From assembly GCF_030035675.1 (NCBI RefSeq), contig NC_084481.1, positions 44,771,092 through 44,835,091 on the forward strand: a DNA stretch of 64,000 nucleotides, written 5' to 3'. The notes beneath the pieces are model-generated. The model had not been told where the DNA came from. It did no database searches and worked only from the letters and a program-made list of their open reading frames with translations. Below are positions 47,590-59,500 of this stretch, one piece after another. A program made the translations under genes and the position numbers. Numbering within the stretch: the first letter of the stretch is position 1; each line of letters starts with the position of its first letter. Source of the DNA: Rhineura floridana. Taxonomy: Eukaryota > Chordata > Lepidosauria > Squamata > Rhineuridae.

Positions 47590-47960
47590 TATATAAATAC
47601 CACAGCATGTTAAACCTGTTAAATTATTCTAATTAGTGGCTTTTCTGCTTTCAGCCTATTTGTCTCGTTGTGTGAGGCATTTTAATCCATTATTTGTTTG
47701 CACAGCCGCCGCGCTTGACAACAGATCCCAGGGAAACAGTGCATTAGTGACAGCAGGTAGAGGCTCTACACGCACTCACCCAAGCTATTTGTTAAGGAGT
47801 CTTATTGAACGCCATTCTGCTAGCGGCAAAGTAAGATTTCTGAAACGATTTAGAAATAGCTGATCGGTACCCATCAAACTGGGACAGCTGTTTTTATTGT
47901 CTGAGAACACAGCGATTGTTAGCCCTCATTAGGAAGGAGGGGCTGGGGGGGGTAGACAGA
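47590..47960. other. Candidate conserved non-coding element
   Basis: Unique, non-repetitive sequence of balanced composition. It has words such as TAATTAG, TTTAATCC, TTATTTGTTTGCACAG and GTGCATTAGTGACAGC, which could bind homeodomain, forkhead and related factors. It lies between the two gene 3' ends. Its conservation is a guess from its appearance. Confidence 0.3.
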
Positions 47961-48163
47961 GCAGAATTATAAGAGCAAAAGATAATGCTGTTTCCTCAGC
48001 TACTCTTTTCCATTTCCCGTCTTAGGCAGCATCAAGTGACACAGCTCTTGCTCAGGTCACAGACCATCCTGAGCTCAGCTCTTAAATCAAGCTACTGCCT
48101 GCCACTTCCCGAGGAGGAGGTGGGAAGTACACCTCTGGAAACTGACATCCAACATATTAATAG

Positions 48164-48759
48164 TGTTGTGCGCCACCCAGATCTCTGAGCAGTGCGAGAC
48201 TTCCAGGAGTTCCTGTGCTTACCCAGGGCTTGGTTTCCTTGGAAAGAAGGTCAGCGGAGACTGTGGTGTCTTTATGAAATACGGTTTATTTATTTACACA
48301 CATTCCAACCTGAGCTTAGGATGGAGGGGTTCAAGGCATCAGCAATCCAACAGATCTTGCTTTTCCATCATGTTTATAGGAAGCATTCTGAAGCCATCGT
48401 GCAGGGAGCAGGCCTCTCTGTGCATCTTCCCAGTTCCCAGCTTCACCAGGTTAGCTAAAAACACAACCCTCTCTTTGCCCCAGGAGGGGAGGGTCTCCCT
48501 GGCCCATTCGCCAGTTAATGGGCACTTGACAGGCCCATTAGCTCACCTGGCCACTCTATCACATTAACAAAGGAGTCTCATCAGACTAGCAGAGCAGGCT
48601 TCTCAACTGCAGAGCCCACCTCTACATGCAGGATTCCAAATGAGAAGTGGAAGGAGACTCATAGAAATAATATATCTCAGCCCCCAAACCATAATAACAT
48701 AGCAAACACATTCTGTGAGTGCCTGTTGTTATGCAGCCAAAACAGCACCATTCACAACA
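48164..48759 (-). mobile_element. Solo LTR of an LTR retroelement (family not assigned)
   Basis: A 596-bp unit whose ends are TGTTGTG and CACAACA. On the minus strand an AATAAATAAA signal lies near its 3' end, as expected for R/U5 of an LTR. The flanks AATAG and AAGAG could be a worn 5-bp target duplication. No internal region is present, so it looks like the usual fossil left by LTR-LTR recombination. Confidence 0.65.
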
Positions 48760-49046
48760 AGAGGGTGAGTTCATTTGAGTTCAACAGAGCAGGTTCATTG
48801 TGACCATTTTCCTTCTCAAAACCGTGACTGGCCTAAGCTTCCTCAAAATTCTTTAAAACACTTTTCTCCATAGCCCTATTCGATATATATTCAAACATAG
48901 GTCAGGTTTCTGAGAAAAGCCACATGCCACAGCCTTTGCTGATGGTCACCTCTGCAAAGTAAAGCACACTACGCAGCACCACCTAGTAGTGGAGCAATAA
49001 CATTTTTCTCTCCCGTCTCCCCCTCCACATTTCCAGAATAAAAGAT

Positions 49047-49253
49047 TATGGTAGGACCCCGCTTTACGGCGCTTCGGCAGTCTCAATTAGACCCAATTAG
49101 ACTAAAGCCCCACTCATAGGCACTTGTTCCACTTTTACGGCGGTTTTCGGGCATCGCGCCCCATTTTATTCAATGAGTTCCGCTTTTCAGTGGTTTTCAT
49201 TTTTCAGTGGGGGTCCGGAATGTAACCTGCCCTATGCGTGGGGCCCTACTGTA
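49047..49253. mobile_element. TIR MITE 'TACAGTAGGGCCC', copy 2
   Basis: The right end GGGCCCTACTGTA and left end TATGGTAGGACCCC are inverted repeats. The interior (CAGTCTCAATTAG, GGGGGTCCGGAATGTAACC) is the reverse complement of copy 1 at 19962. The left end is more decayed. Confidence 0.78.
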
Positions 49254-50595
49254 CAAGGAAAACATCACTCGTTCACCAACAGGAAGATCAGCAAATTGAC
49301 CCACAGCATCTTTGTGAAGTGCAGTGACCACTGCTTCCCTAGATGCATCTGTCAACACCAAGGATCATTTGAATCAGTATCTTTCCTTCTAATGAGATTT
49401 GAAGTGAAAATTACATGGTTATTTTAGCATAGTATTATGGAATGTGCCAGGAAGGTGCAGCCTCCCTAGAGAATTTTCCAATAAGGGTTGTGAGGTCAAG
49501 TTCTCTGCATTATGAACACATAAGCCATTTTAAAGTATTCAAAACCACAATTTTTAGCTAGGGATTCATTTTTTGAAAATACATCAGCTAGCACAGAGCC
49601 TCAAAGTAATGTTATTAGGATTGCGAGCAGAGCTGCATGTGTGATTTTCTGCAAGCATGGAAAAACTCCAGAATTTGGCATTAATGATTGAATTCCTCCA
49701 TGTTCCACCCCAAGAAGACTGAGAGCACATTCTAATCAATATGAAAGCATGGAGGCAAATCCTGTGAAACCTCACAAATCAGAATAGCAGCTAAACAGAT
49801 TTTTCAATAGATGGGTTGGAAGTAGTGTCTTGCACAGCTCCTCTCAAATAAAGATACAATTTGGAAAATAATGAGTGCTTAGGAGTTTGCATAGTGTAAT
49901 ACAGGGCTGCTTCGCTTGGTGTAAAATCATGATGTTTTTAAGCAGCTACGCAGAGCTCATGTTAAAACCACTGTTTCCAAGAGGATAGTAGCCCTCAGTA
50001 AAGAAAATATACATTTAAAGTGCTTAGACTAGTATGGAGTAATTTAGGAATATAGCAAGTATTGATGGAGTTTTTCAATGGTACATTACTGTTCCTGTAT
50101 CAAGAGTTTTTTTTTTTTTAAGATGCAATTGCACATTGATTTTGGGTTTCCATAATTTGAAAGGGAGGCTGGAATGGAAAAGATATTTTGATCTACTTCA
50201 ATAGTTGATGAAGGAAGGTGCTGGGCACGTATGTATTGTATTGGTACTGATAATATATTCTTGATGAAACAAAATTGTTAGAAAAGATCACTAGAAGAGC
50301 ATATATGTGTCATGCCTGCAGAACACACAAATCCATTCTGTGGCAAAAGAAAGATCAGGTTAAACAGCTGTCATTGGAAGATGAAGACCTGCATGGTAAA
50401 GAAACCAAAGCTGCACAGGCAAAACTATTGCTGCACATGACAGGACACCAACTGTTAAGTCACCTGCACAAGTCACCTGGTCTTTACAGATGGACCACTT
50501 GCAGCTACTACACCCGGCTCATGCACAGCATGGAAGGCAGACAGGTAGGCCCTTTGTGATTGCTTACTAGTTTACAGAGATACACAGAAGCCCAA
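49254..50595. other. Intergenic, nothing recognised
   Basis: AT-rich sequence with a T-run near 50106. I could support no gene or repeat. Confidence 0.4.
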
Positions 50596-50597
50596 AA

Positions 50598-50715
50598 CAA
50601 GGGTGGGGGAACCTGTGACCTTCCAGATGTTGCTGAAGCTTCCTCCATCCCCGTCGACTGGCTATGCTGGCTGGCGTTGATGGAGACCCACAGGACCCCC
50701 ACCACTGCTCCAGAT
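50598..50715. mobile_element. hAT-type fold-back MITE, decayed copy
   Basis: GGTGGGGGAACCTGTGACC and CTTCCAGATGTTGCTGAA fit the left arm of the fold-back family. The right arm is weak. Confidence 0.5.
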
Positions 50716-51124
50716 GGAATGCAAGACTTTTTCATTTGGGCAGTCATTTAGTAGATGTGCATTGGCTTTGCATGGGGCATTACCTCAAAAGAAAGGGAAC
50801 TTTTTTGAAAAAGAAAAGCTTGCTCAGTTCTCAAAGCTAGAAAGCTAGGATGACATAGGGAGAGAGGGGGAAATATCAGGCATGATTCTCCCCTCTTATT
50901 ATTGTAGTTGGGCATCACTGTCGTATAGGAATATTTGATTCCTGACTTGAGACACATATAAGGCTACCTATGCAAGAGACCTGAGGACAGCACATGCACA
51001 CACACACTCAAGATTACCAGACCTTAAAAAAATATTTCAGACGCAGCTCAGAATAGAGGCTTGGAGGTGGTGAGAAGGAGTGCAGAAATTTATAGGTTAA
51101 CCAATCACTGCTACGCTGGACATT

Positions 51125-51212
51125 AGGTTGCAATTCTGTGCAAGTTAATGGGAAGTAAACCCCACATAACTCAGCAGGACTTTTAAGAAAAACATGCATA
51201 GGATCAGGCTGT
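51125..51212. repeat. Short palindromic MITE-like repeat, decayed copy
   Basis: TTGCAATTCTGTGCAAG and GCATAGGATCAGGC are loosely mirrored, with GGGAAGTAAACCCCA inside. It resembles the repeat at 1327. Confidence 0.4.
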
Positions 51213-51902
51213 TAGTAGGCAGGCAGAGATTTGAGTCTGGACAGGTGCTTATTGGATCAATTAGGTTAAGAAGAGCCTTGTTACCAAGCCACCAGAGATT
51301 ATCAGCCTGCAACATTTTTTACTCTTCTTGTATTCATAAGGAGGTTAATAAAAAAAAATGCAGGCCAGAAGAACTTTCCCCACCCCTTACTAGACAGTGA
51401 CAAAGCGGTCCTTTTGCTTTTTCTTAAAAATAATTTAAAAAAAAAGATTCTGGTGTGGGAAGCACTACCTGAGACAGCTCCAGTCATATGCCTCACCTTC
51501 ATTTGCCCAGAGTGCCTCTGGGTTCGTGGCTTGGGCACCACTTGCACAGAAGCAGATCAGGCTAGTGAAGTGGGATTCACCGTCTGAATTGGCTTCTTTA
51601 CTAGCTGCAGAGGAAGCCAAATTATGCTGGCAAAGCTGAGCACCTTCCCTGCTTCGCCAGGCTGATCACTTACTTAGAGGGAATTCCACATACTCATCTG
51701 CATGGCATTCCCAATTGCCAATGGTGACTAGGCACGTGGTTAAGGACAAGACTGGGTTAAGGCACCCATTTACATGCTGTTGACAAAGCATGCTGTGTTA
51801 ACCTTTCCTCCTTTGCAGAGCTAGTCGGTCTTAGTAATTCATTCCATGCTGGATTCTCATGAACGACCTGGTGTGACTGGGCAGGCATCTGCCATCTCTC
51901 TC

Positions 51903-52040
51903 TACAACGGGTTTGGGGAACCTTTGACTCTCCAGATGCTGCTGAACGACAGTTCTCATCATCCCTGGCCTTTGGCCATGCTTGCCGGAGCTGATGGGAA
52001 TTGCAGCTCAGCAAGTTCTGGAGGGCCAAAGTCTTCCCCA
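51903..52040. mobile_element. hAT-type fold-back MITE, decayed copy
   Basis: TTTGGGGAACCTTTGACTC and TCCAGATGCTGCTGAAC on the left pair with GCTCAGCAAGTTCTGGAGG and GGCCAAAGTCTTCCCC on the right. Same fold-back family, older. Confidence 0.6.
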
Positions 52041-52044
52041 CACC

Positions 52045-52735
52045 TATTCTATGAGACAAGCCACTCCTTCCCTTTAAGTAACCCTCAAAGAACACAAGCT
52101 ACCAAGCACTCTACAGCTTGCTCGACAAAGGAGATCTGTTAAAGCATGTGCCATTCCTGGCTTCTGGTTGCTGCAGTCCATGCGAAGCCTAAGCTGAGCT
52201 CCTCTTCCTCATAGTCAAGCACACAGCCCATTTGTTAGCCAGTGTAGTCAGAATCTAGGGGAATGTATTAACACAGCCTTCCGTTCACATGAGCCCTTAA
52301 AAATTCTCTGGACTTTACATGGAACAGACAAAACCTAACATTTCTTTGAAGAACTACAAGACTGGCTTGCTTTGCAGACAAAAGGATACAGAAGCCATCT
52401 ATTCAGCCATTCAGTTTTTAAAAGCAGCAGTATTTATTTCCTAGATTCTCCTATTCATCAGTGTAAGGCTATAAACCTAAATTCCTTACTTAGGAGTATG
52501 GCCCACTGAAATTATGGTAGGATCGGACTTTGCAGCCGGCTACTAGAAAACAACTGCCGGCTGTTAAACTCAGCCACAGTTTGTGAATCAACCATCAAGC
52601 TTTAAAGATGAAACATGCTCCATCTTGTAGGGCCTAAGAACAAGTCAGATCGAACCACAGTGAAATCTCCCTCCACCCCCAAATGTGAAACTTGTTACAT
52701 CTGCACAATTTTTCTGATGTCCTAATTTAATAAAG
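52045..52735. other. Intergenic, nothing firm recognised
   Basis: A possible weak copy of the 1327-type palindrome lies near 52464-52543. No gene was recognised. Confidence 0.4.
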
Positions 52736-52739
52736 TGCT

Positions 52740-53528
52740 CATTGTATCAAGATAAAATTCTCTGAATTTATTGCCATTGTGTAAGCTCTCTCCATACAAC
52801 TTTTTTTAATTTTTACAAAAGTCAAAGTTTCATCCGTCCTGTTTTTGAGCCATGTCCAACGTTAATGGGTTTGCTTCCTTTTGATTTCTTCAAAATGCTT
52901 TTTGATAATGGGCTTACAAAGCAAAGCAGTAGAAGTTAAATTCAGGGTAAGGGCTGGCAGACACTCAACAGAAAGGTCTGCATACAGGCAGATTTAAAAT
53001 GATGCTCAATTGACAAGTCTTACTCTGTCAATTTTTAAAATAAAACAGCTTTAGTTTGAAGGTCTTTATAGAGCTAAAATGTACAACTTGGACAAAAGAA
53101 GACTTGCACCCTCTTGCAATGTATTACCAAGATTCTAATACTTGGAAAGTACAATGATGTTTGTTTTCAAAAGCCACAAGCATGAACTGCTTCTTCATTT
53201 CTAACAGAAGCAAAACTTGAAGGAGGGCAGGAAGCAAGGAGGCCTCCAGAATTCAGATATGATTTAAAAAAATAGCTCAAATTTTGGCAGTTGAAGTCTG
53301 TATATTCTACTCTATTTTTTTTAGATATAAGCACTTCCTCCCCCTCTTCCATCCCTACACCAAACCCCCTGTAAAAATCCTAGACCCTTAGGCTACCCTC
53401 AGTATATTTACAGGAATCCTAACAGCAAAATACAAACTAGCATGAAGTTAATGGTAGTTTGCATTTTTTAAATATTTATCCCATAGCTGAATAAATACAC
53501 CAAGCCCAATCCAACCAAACATTTGAAG
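52740..53528 (-). other. GORASP2: GORASP2 3' UTR (probable)
   Basis: Non-repetitive sequence between the stop codon and an AATAAA on the minus strand. Its lack of transposon signatures contrasts with the flanks and supports UTR status. The end point is inferred from the signal. Confidence 0.6.
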
Positions 53529-56500
53529 TTATGATGATTCAGAAGCAGCTGGATCTGTGATCAAGGATGTTGGCTTTTCACTGACTGCAGATGATCCATC
53601 TCCCCTGTCTTCAGGAGTCGATGCCTTGGCAGCGGGAGCACTGGAAGCAGGAGTCATCATTGCTGTTGTAGTAATAAGGGGAGGAGAAGTATCCAGGATA
53701 AATGAAGAGGGTTGCTCCACACTGGCTGTAGTGCCAGGATTAGCAGGTAAGCTCCCCATCTGGGGAGCAGAAGCAAGCAGATCTGTAGGCAGAGTGGACA
53801 CCTCCGTGACCAATGGAAACCGTGCAAGAAATTCTGATGAGAGAGGTGTAATTCCAGAGAGATTTATTGGAGGCAAGGAAGGAAGTGGTGGCAAACCTAA
53901 GAACATTAAAAGACAAAACATATCACACACACATTTATAGCAGGATCTTGTGCGCATACGCATTTTCTCCCTTAGCCTATACAAGTGAGATATTCTAAAT
54001 TACTACAATGCATACTTAGCATGAATGCTGCATGTTAACAGTGTTCAAAGCACTTCACACACAAGTAATCCTTACAACAATGCAGTATCCTAGTCCCCCA
54101 TACTGCAAAAGGGTGGTGGTGTGTGTACACATAAGCAAGCAAACAAAGAGAAAAGGATTACTTGAGGTTACCATTAGTGAAATCTGGACCAGGGTCTTTT
54201 TGGTTCATAGTTCAGTTTCCTAGCACCTTTACTAAACTAGACATCTGCCATGCTATAAAGAGATGGTCATGTCTCACATCAGCCAGAGCCCAACATGTGC
54301 TACAAAGACTGTAGTCAAAATCTCCCAGCTTCTGCCATGTGGAGGAGCAAGTATTCCCCTCTTGTGTGAGAATACTCCAACTACATGCAAAAGACATTTC
54401 TCATGCACAAGGTTTCACATTCCCTTTTGGAACTCTTGTGGTACAAGTGAGTGAACAACCACTACTACTCATATGAATAGTAGAGTGCAAATGGTTTATT
54501 GTTCTGTGTCCACAACTCTCTGGATCTCACCCAAAATCTGCTCCTGAAGGTTTCAACAGAATGGCTGGAAAGCAGAAGTGACTCATATTTCTGCTGCAAT
54601 ATGATGCAAAGTTCATGGATATTTGCGTTTTTAGTAGTACTGGCCAAACTGGTTATATTTCTATGTACGCAGGAGATTGGACCATTGGTCTCACCTGAAG
54701 GGTGATTTTCCTATGAGTCCGGACATCACAGCGGGTATTAGCTCCACCTATCGTGCGAAGGCAAGAACGTCTTTGAAGTCAAGACTAGGGGCGTCAGGCC
54801 CCTCCCACTCTCCAGTTCATTCGCAGCGAGTCTAAGGAGAGATATCTAAAAATACAAGAACAAGGCCAACAGGCCTGGCAGCAGGAAAATAACACAATAG
54901 TACCATGCATAGTAACATGACTCCAACATAGTGGTATAACAGAACTAGAAGTCTTGACTTCACTTTTAAATTTAAATATAATAGCGTAACAGTAATATAT
55001 AACACATTAGAAAATATATAGTCATCCTCCAACTGGGAGGGTCGTGATGTCCGGACTCATAGGAAAATCACCCTTCAGGTGAGGCCAATGGTCCATTTTC
55101 CCTATGAGTCCGGCCATCACAGCGGGATGTACCAAAGCAGCCCACACAGGGTGGGACCGGATGCTAATCCTCATTAAGAACCTGTTGCAACAATCGTCTG
55201 CCAAAAGATGCGTCAGCAGAGGCATAGCGATCAATTTTATAATGCCTTATAAACGAGTGTGGGGTAGACCAGACTGCAGCCCTACAAATATCGGCAACAG
55301 GAGCATTAGTGGCAAAAGCAGCCGAAGTGGCAGCTGACCTGGTAGAATGAGCCGTTATACTAGCTGGAACTAACAGCTTCAGAGACTCATATGCTAAAGT
55401 AATACATGCCCTCAACCAACGGGATAAGGTAGGATTGGATACTTTATGCCCCATAAACCTTGGATGAAAGGATACAAACAGAGACTCCGTTCGTCGAATC
55501 TCTTGGGTCCTAGACAGGTAGGTCTTGAGAGCCCTCCAGACATCTAACGAATGCCAAGACTTCTCGAGAGGATGGGTAGGATTCGGGCAAAAGGAAGGCA
55601 AAAAAATGTCCTGGTTGCAATGAAAAACTGAATCGACCTTGGGACGAAAGGAAGGATCAGTCTTCAGCACAACAGAGTCCTTATGGAAGACGCAGAGGTG
55701 TCGAGCAGAAGACAATGCGCCCAACTCCGAAACGCGTCTGGCAGATGTGATTGCGATCAGAAACAAGACCTTGAAGGACAGCATACGTAGGGGCACAGTC
55801 CTGATGGGTTCAAACGGAGGGCGTTGCAAAGCCTGCAGAACTTTCGGCAAACTCCATGAGGGAAACCGATGGACAACAGCCAGAGAGAGAAGGGCGACTC
55901 CCCTCAAAAAACGTTTGATGAACGGATGTGAGGAAATAGGAGCTCCAGGAGAGGACACTGAGAGAATGGACGACAGAGTGGACGCATGTCGACGTAGAGT
56001 GTTGGGTCAAAGTCCCATCATAAAGCCACTATGGAGAAATTGGAGCACCTGATGCACAGTGGCCTGGGATGGATCATGGTGGTGGGACTGACACCACTTG
56101 GAGAAAGCCACCCAGGTATGTTGATAAATACAAGTAGTGGATGGTCTTCTCGAGGCCAAAATAATATCAATCACAGCGTCAGACAGTCCAGCTGACCTCA
56201 AATGTCCCCATTCAAACGCCACGCTGTTAGATTGAGCCAAGTAGGGTCCTGGTGCAGTACTGGACCCTGGGATAGGGGGTCTGGCCTGATTGGAAGTGTC
56301 CAAGGATCCATCATCGACACTGCCAGAAGATCTGAGAACCACGGTCGGCGTGGCCAAAATGGTGCTATCAGAACCAGCTGTGCCCTCTCGGCTCACGCCT
56401 TCCTCAAGGTTTTGGCTAACAATGGTATGGGAGGAAAGGCGTACAAGAGACCGTCTGGCTACGGTATTGTCAGAGCATCCATTGCTTCCGCTGTTGAATC

Positions 56501-59500
56501 CAGGTATCGGGCAAGGTACCTGGGAAGCTGGCAATTGCGACTGGAGGCAAACAGGTTGATTGAGCATTCGCCGAACCGACTCTGAAGACGATGGAAAATG
56601 GCTGAGTGAAGTTTCCATTCCCCCGGAAACACCTGTTGTCTGCTGAGCCAGTCTGCTGTCACATTCCAAATCCGTCTGAGATGTTCTGCTTTCAGGGATT
56701 GTAGATGTTGTTCTGCACAGATGAAGGTGAGGGAGGGTAAGTCCTGCAGAGGACGAGACCTGGTGCCCCCCTGTCTGTTCAAATGTGATTTTACACGCGT
56801 GTTGTCCGTTCGAATGAGGACATGGTCCAAAGGGAACAGAGACTGAAAATGAATTAGAGCTAAATGTACAGCTTTTAGCTCCAGCCAGTTGATGCTTTGA
56901 GTCTGCTCCGTGGTGGACCAAACCCCCTGAACATACTGGGAGTTGCAGTGGGCTCCCCAGTCTATGAGGCTGGCATCTGTGGTTACAACAGATCTGTGTG
57001 GTTCTCTGAACGGCGTGCCCTTGGAGAGGTGTTGGGACCTTGTCCACCAGCGGAAGGAGAGGCGCAGTGCGGGGATCAAGCGAACTTTGCAATGGTTGGA
57101 GCTGGCAATGTCCTGTTGAAAGGGCAGTAAAGTCCATTGCAGATGCCGAGTGTGGGCTCGAGCCCATGGCACAATATGGATTGTAGAAATGAACATTCCG
57201 AGTGCCCTGGCTAGAAGCATGACGTCTGCTGATGTTTGTTACATGAGGGACCTTGCGATGCTTGTGATGGCAGTGATGCGATCTGGAGCCAGGAATATCA
57301 TTGCCTGCAGGGTATCCAACATTGCCCCTAGATGTAGTAGGCGTTGGGTTGGTTAGAGATGGCTTTTGTCGACGTTGACAAGCCAGCCGTAGGTCTCTGC
57401 CCTGGAAGCGTCGGTTCCAGGAGCCCCTGGATGAATTGGGGTCATAGAATCTGACATTGTGGCCTCGTCCTCCTGGCCGCGTTCCTCGAAAGGGCTGGTT
57501 AGTACGGAAGGAAGGAAAGCGCCTGGAAGGCCTATGGTCGATGTTCTGGACAATGGCCAGAACCGGTTTGTGGGCGTCTTTGGGATCAACCAGCACTGCC
57601 TTTAGAGCTTCCTCGCCGAAGAGTAACGATCCGGAGTAAGGAGACCTGGCCAGATTCATTCTGGCCGCTGAATCAGAGGGTCCATCGAGCGACTATCTGA
57701 GCCGTCATGGCTCGTGCCCCCAAATGAGTGGCATCCAAGGTGGCATCGGCCACAAAAGCTGCTGTCTTACGCAACTTTACCAGTGACCTTCTGAGGGCGA
57801 CAGGATCAGGGTTAGTGTCCTCTAGAAGACCATCCAGCCACATCATAGCTGCTCTGTAGAAAATGGAGGCTGAAGCGGAGGCACGCGTGGATAGGGCAGT
57901 GGCCTCGTGGTTTTTGCGGAGGGTGAAGTCTATTCGACGCTCAGTAGTGTCCTTTAGTTGGGATTCCCCTTCCCTGGGCAAAAGGGATCGTGAAACGAGG
58001 CGAGCGATTGGTTCGTCTATGCCAGGGACGTGTAACTTGGTGGCAAAGTCCGGAGCTAGGGCGTAAAGCCTGTCAGCCAGGTTCTTGAAGTGGCGAGATT
58101 GAAATGGTTGAGCCCATTCTTCAGAGACCAATTTGGCAATTGGGTCCGGCACCGGGATGTAGTGTTCAATAAGTGCAGGAGATTTGAGAACCTTGGCCCC
58201 TTTGATGGCTGGTGCGGAAGAAGTTGAAGGCGCAGTCTGTAGACCAAGGGTATTAACTACCCTGCGTGCCAGGGGCTGATAGTCTGAGGCATTGAACAAG
58301 CGATACGATGTATCCTCCTCATGATCTGAATCGTCGCTCCAGTCATCTCCTTCAATGTGGTCAGTGAAGGTTGACTCCTCCGCATACGAGGCTTCGTCAA
58401 TACATCTGCCTCTGGCTATATCGAAGGGATTTGGTGAGCAGGAAGGATGAGCTTCATGACACGCACGTTGGTCCATGTTGAGTTGAGGTATGGCCGGAAC
58501 TTGTGGTAGTGACTGCATTTGGGTGATAAATGCCAGCATGGCTTGAAGTTGGGAGAGGAAATCAGGGGACAGCTGCAGCCCGGTTGTGGCAGATGTTTGT
58601 GCCTGAGCCGGTATTGGAGCAGATGTTTGGGGCGGTAAAACGGAGGGAGGCTGGTTAGGTGAAAGCTGAGTGGAAAAGCCAGCAAAAACCTCCTCGTCAG
58701 AGGAAGCAGCAGGGGAATGAAGTATATTGTTTATGTGTGCCTGAGTTGCTGTGGTAGTGGTGGTGGTTGGCACAGAGGCATAGCGTGGCCGCTTTGGTTT
58801 GTTATGGCTGGAAATATGTTTTGTCTTAGCCATTACTTTAACATGCTTAGACTTAGTCACCTTGGAGTGTTGTGGCTGGGCTGTTTGTGATATGCCTGGC
58901 TGATCTGGCATCATATTGGCTGATTGCGACATGCCTGGCTGTTCCGCCATCTTATATTAACTTGGGTGCAGTACACTGCCACGGAGGGGGCAGGATGTAA
59001 AGACCCGAACTGGCACAGCGTACGACCACGGAGGGGGTAGAATACACTGGCAGATGGCGAAGTGCACTGCCACAGAGGGGGCAGAATGCACTGTGGTATC
59101 AGCGTTAGTATAATATAGGCTGTATTTTAGGTTTGGTACACGGCCACAGAGGGGGCAGGATGTACAAAATATAGTTCAGATTAGTGCTGTAGGCTGGATT
59201 TCAGGCGTGGTACACGGCCACAGAAGGAGCAGGATGTACTGAATATAATTCGGATTTAGTACAAGTCAGCACTGATATTAAGGCTCCAGCCTTGATGATA
59301 CTGAATATAATTCAAATTTATTACCAGTCAGCCACTGATATTAAAGCTCCAGCCTTGATAATACTGAATATAATTCAGATTTTGTACAAGTCAGCCACTG
59401 ATATTAAAGCTCCAGCCTTGCTAATACTGAATATAATTCAGATTCAGTACAAGTCAGCCACTGAAATTAAAGCTCCAGCCTTGATAATACTGAATATAAT

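Noticed and set aside
50275-50559. 94-codon open frame
   Set aside because: No family resemblance. The composition matches the surrounding non-coding DNA.
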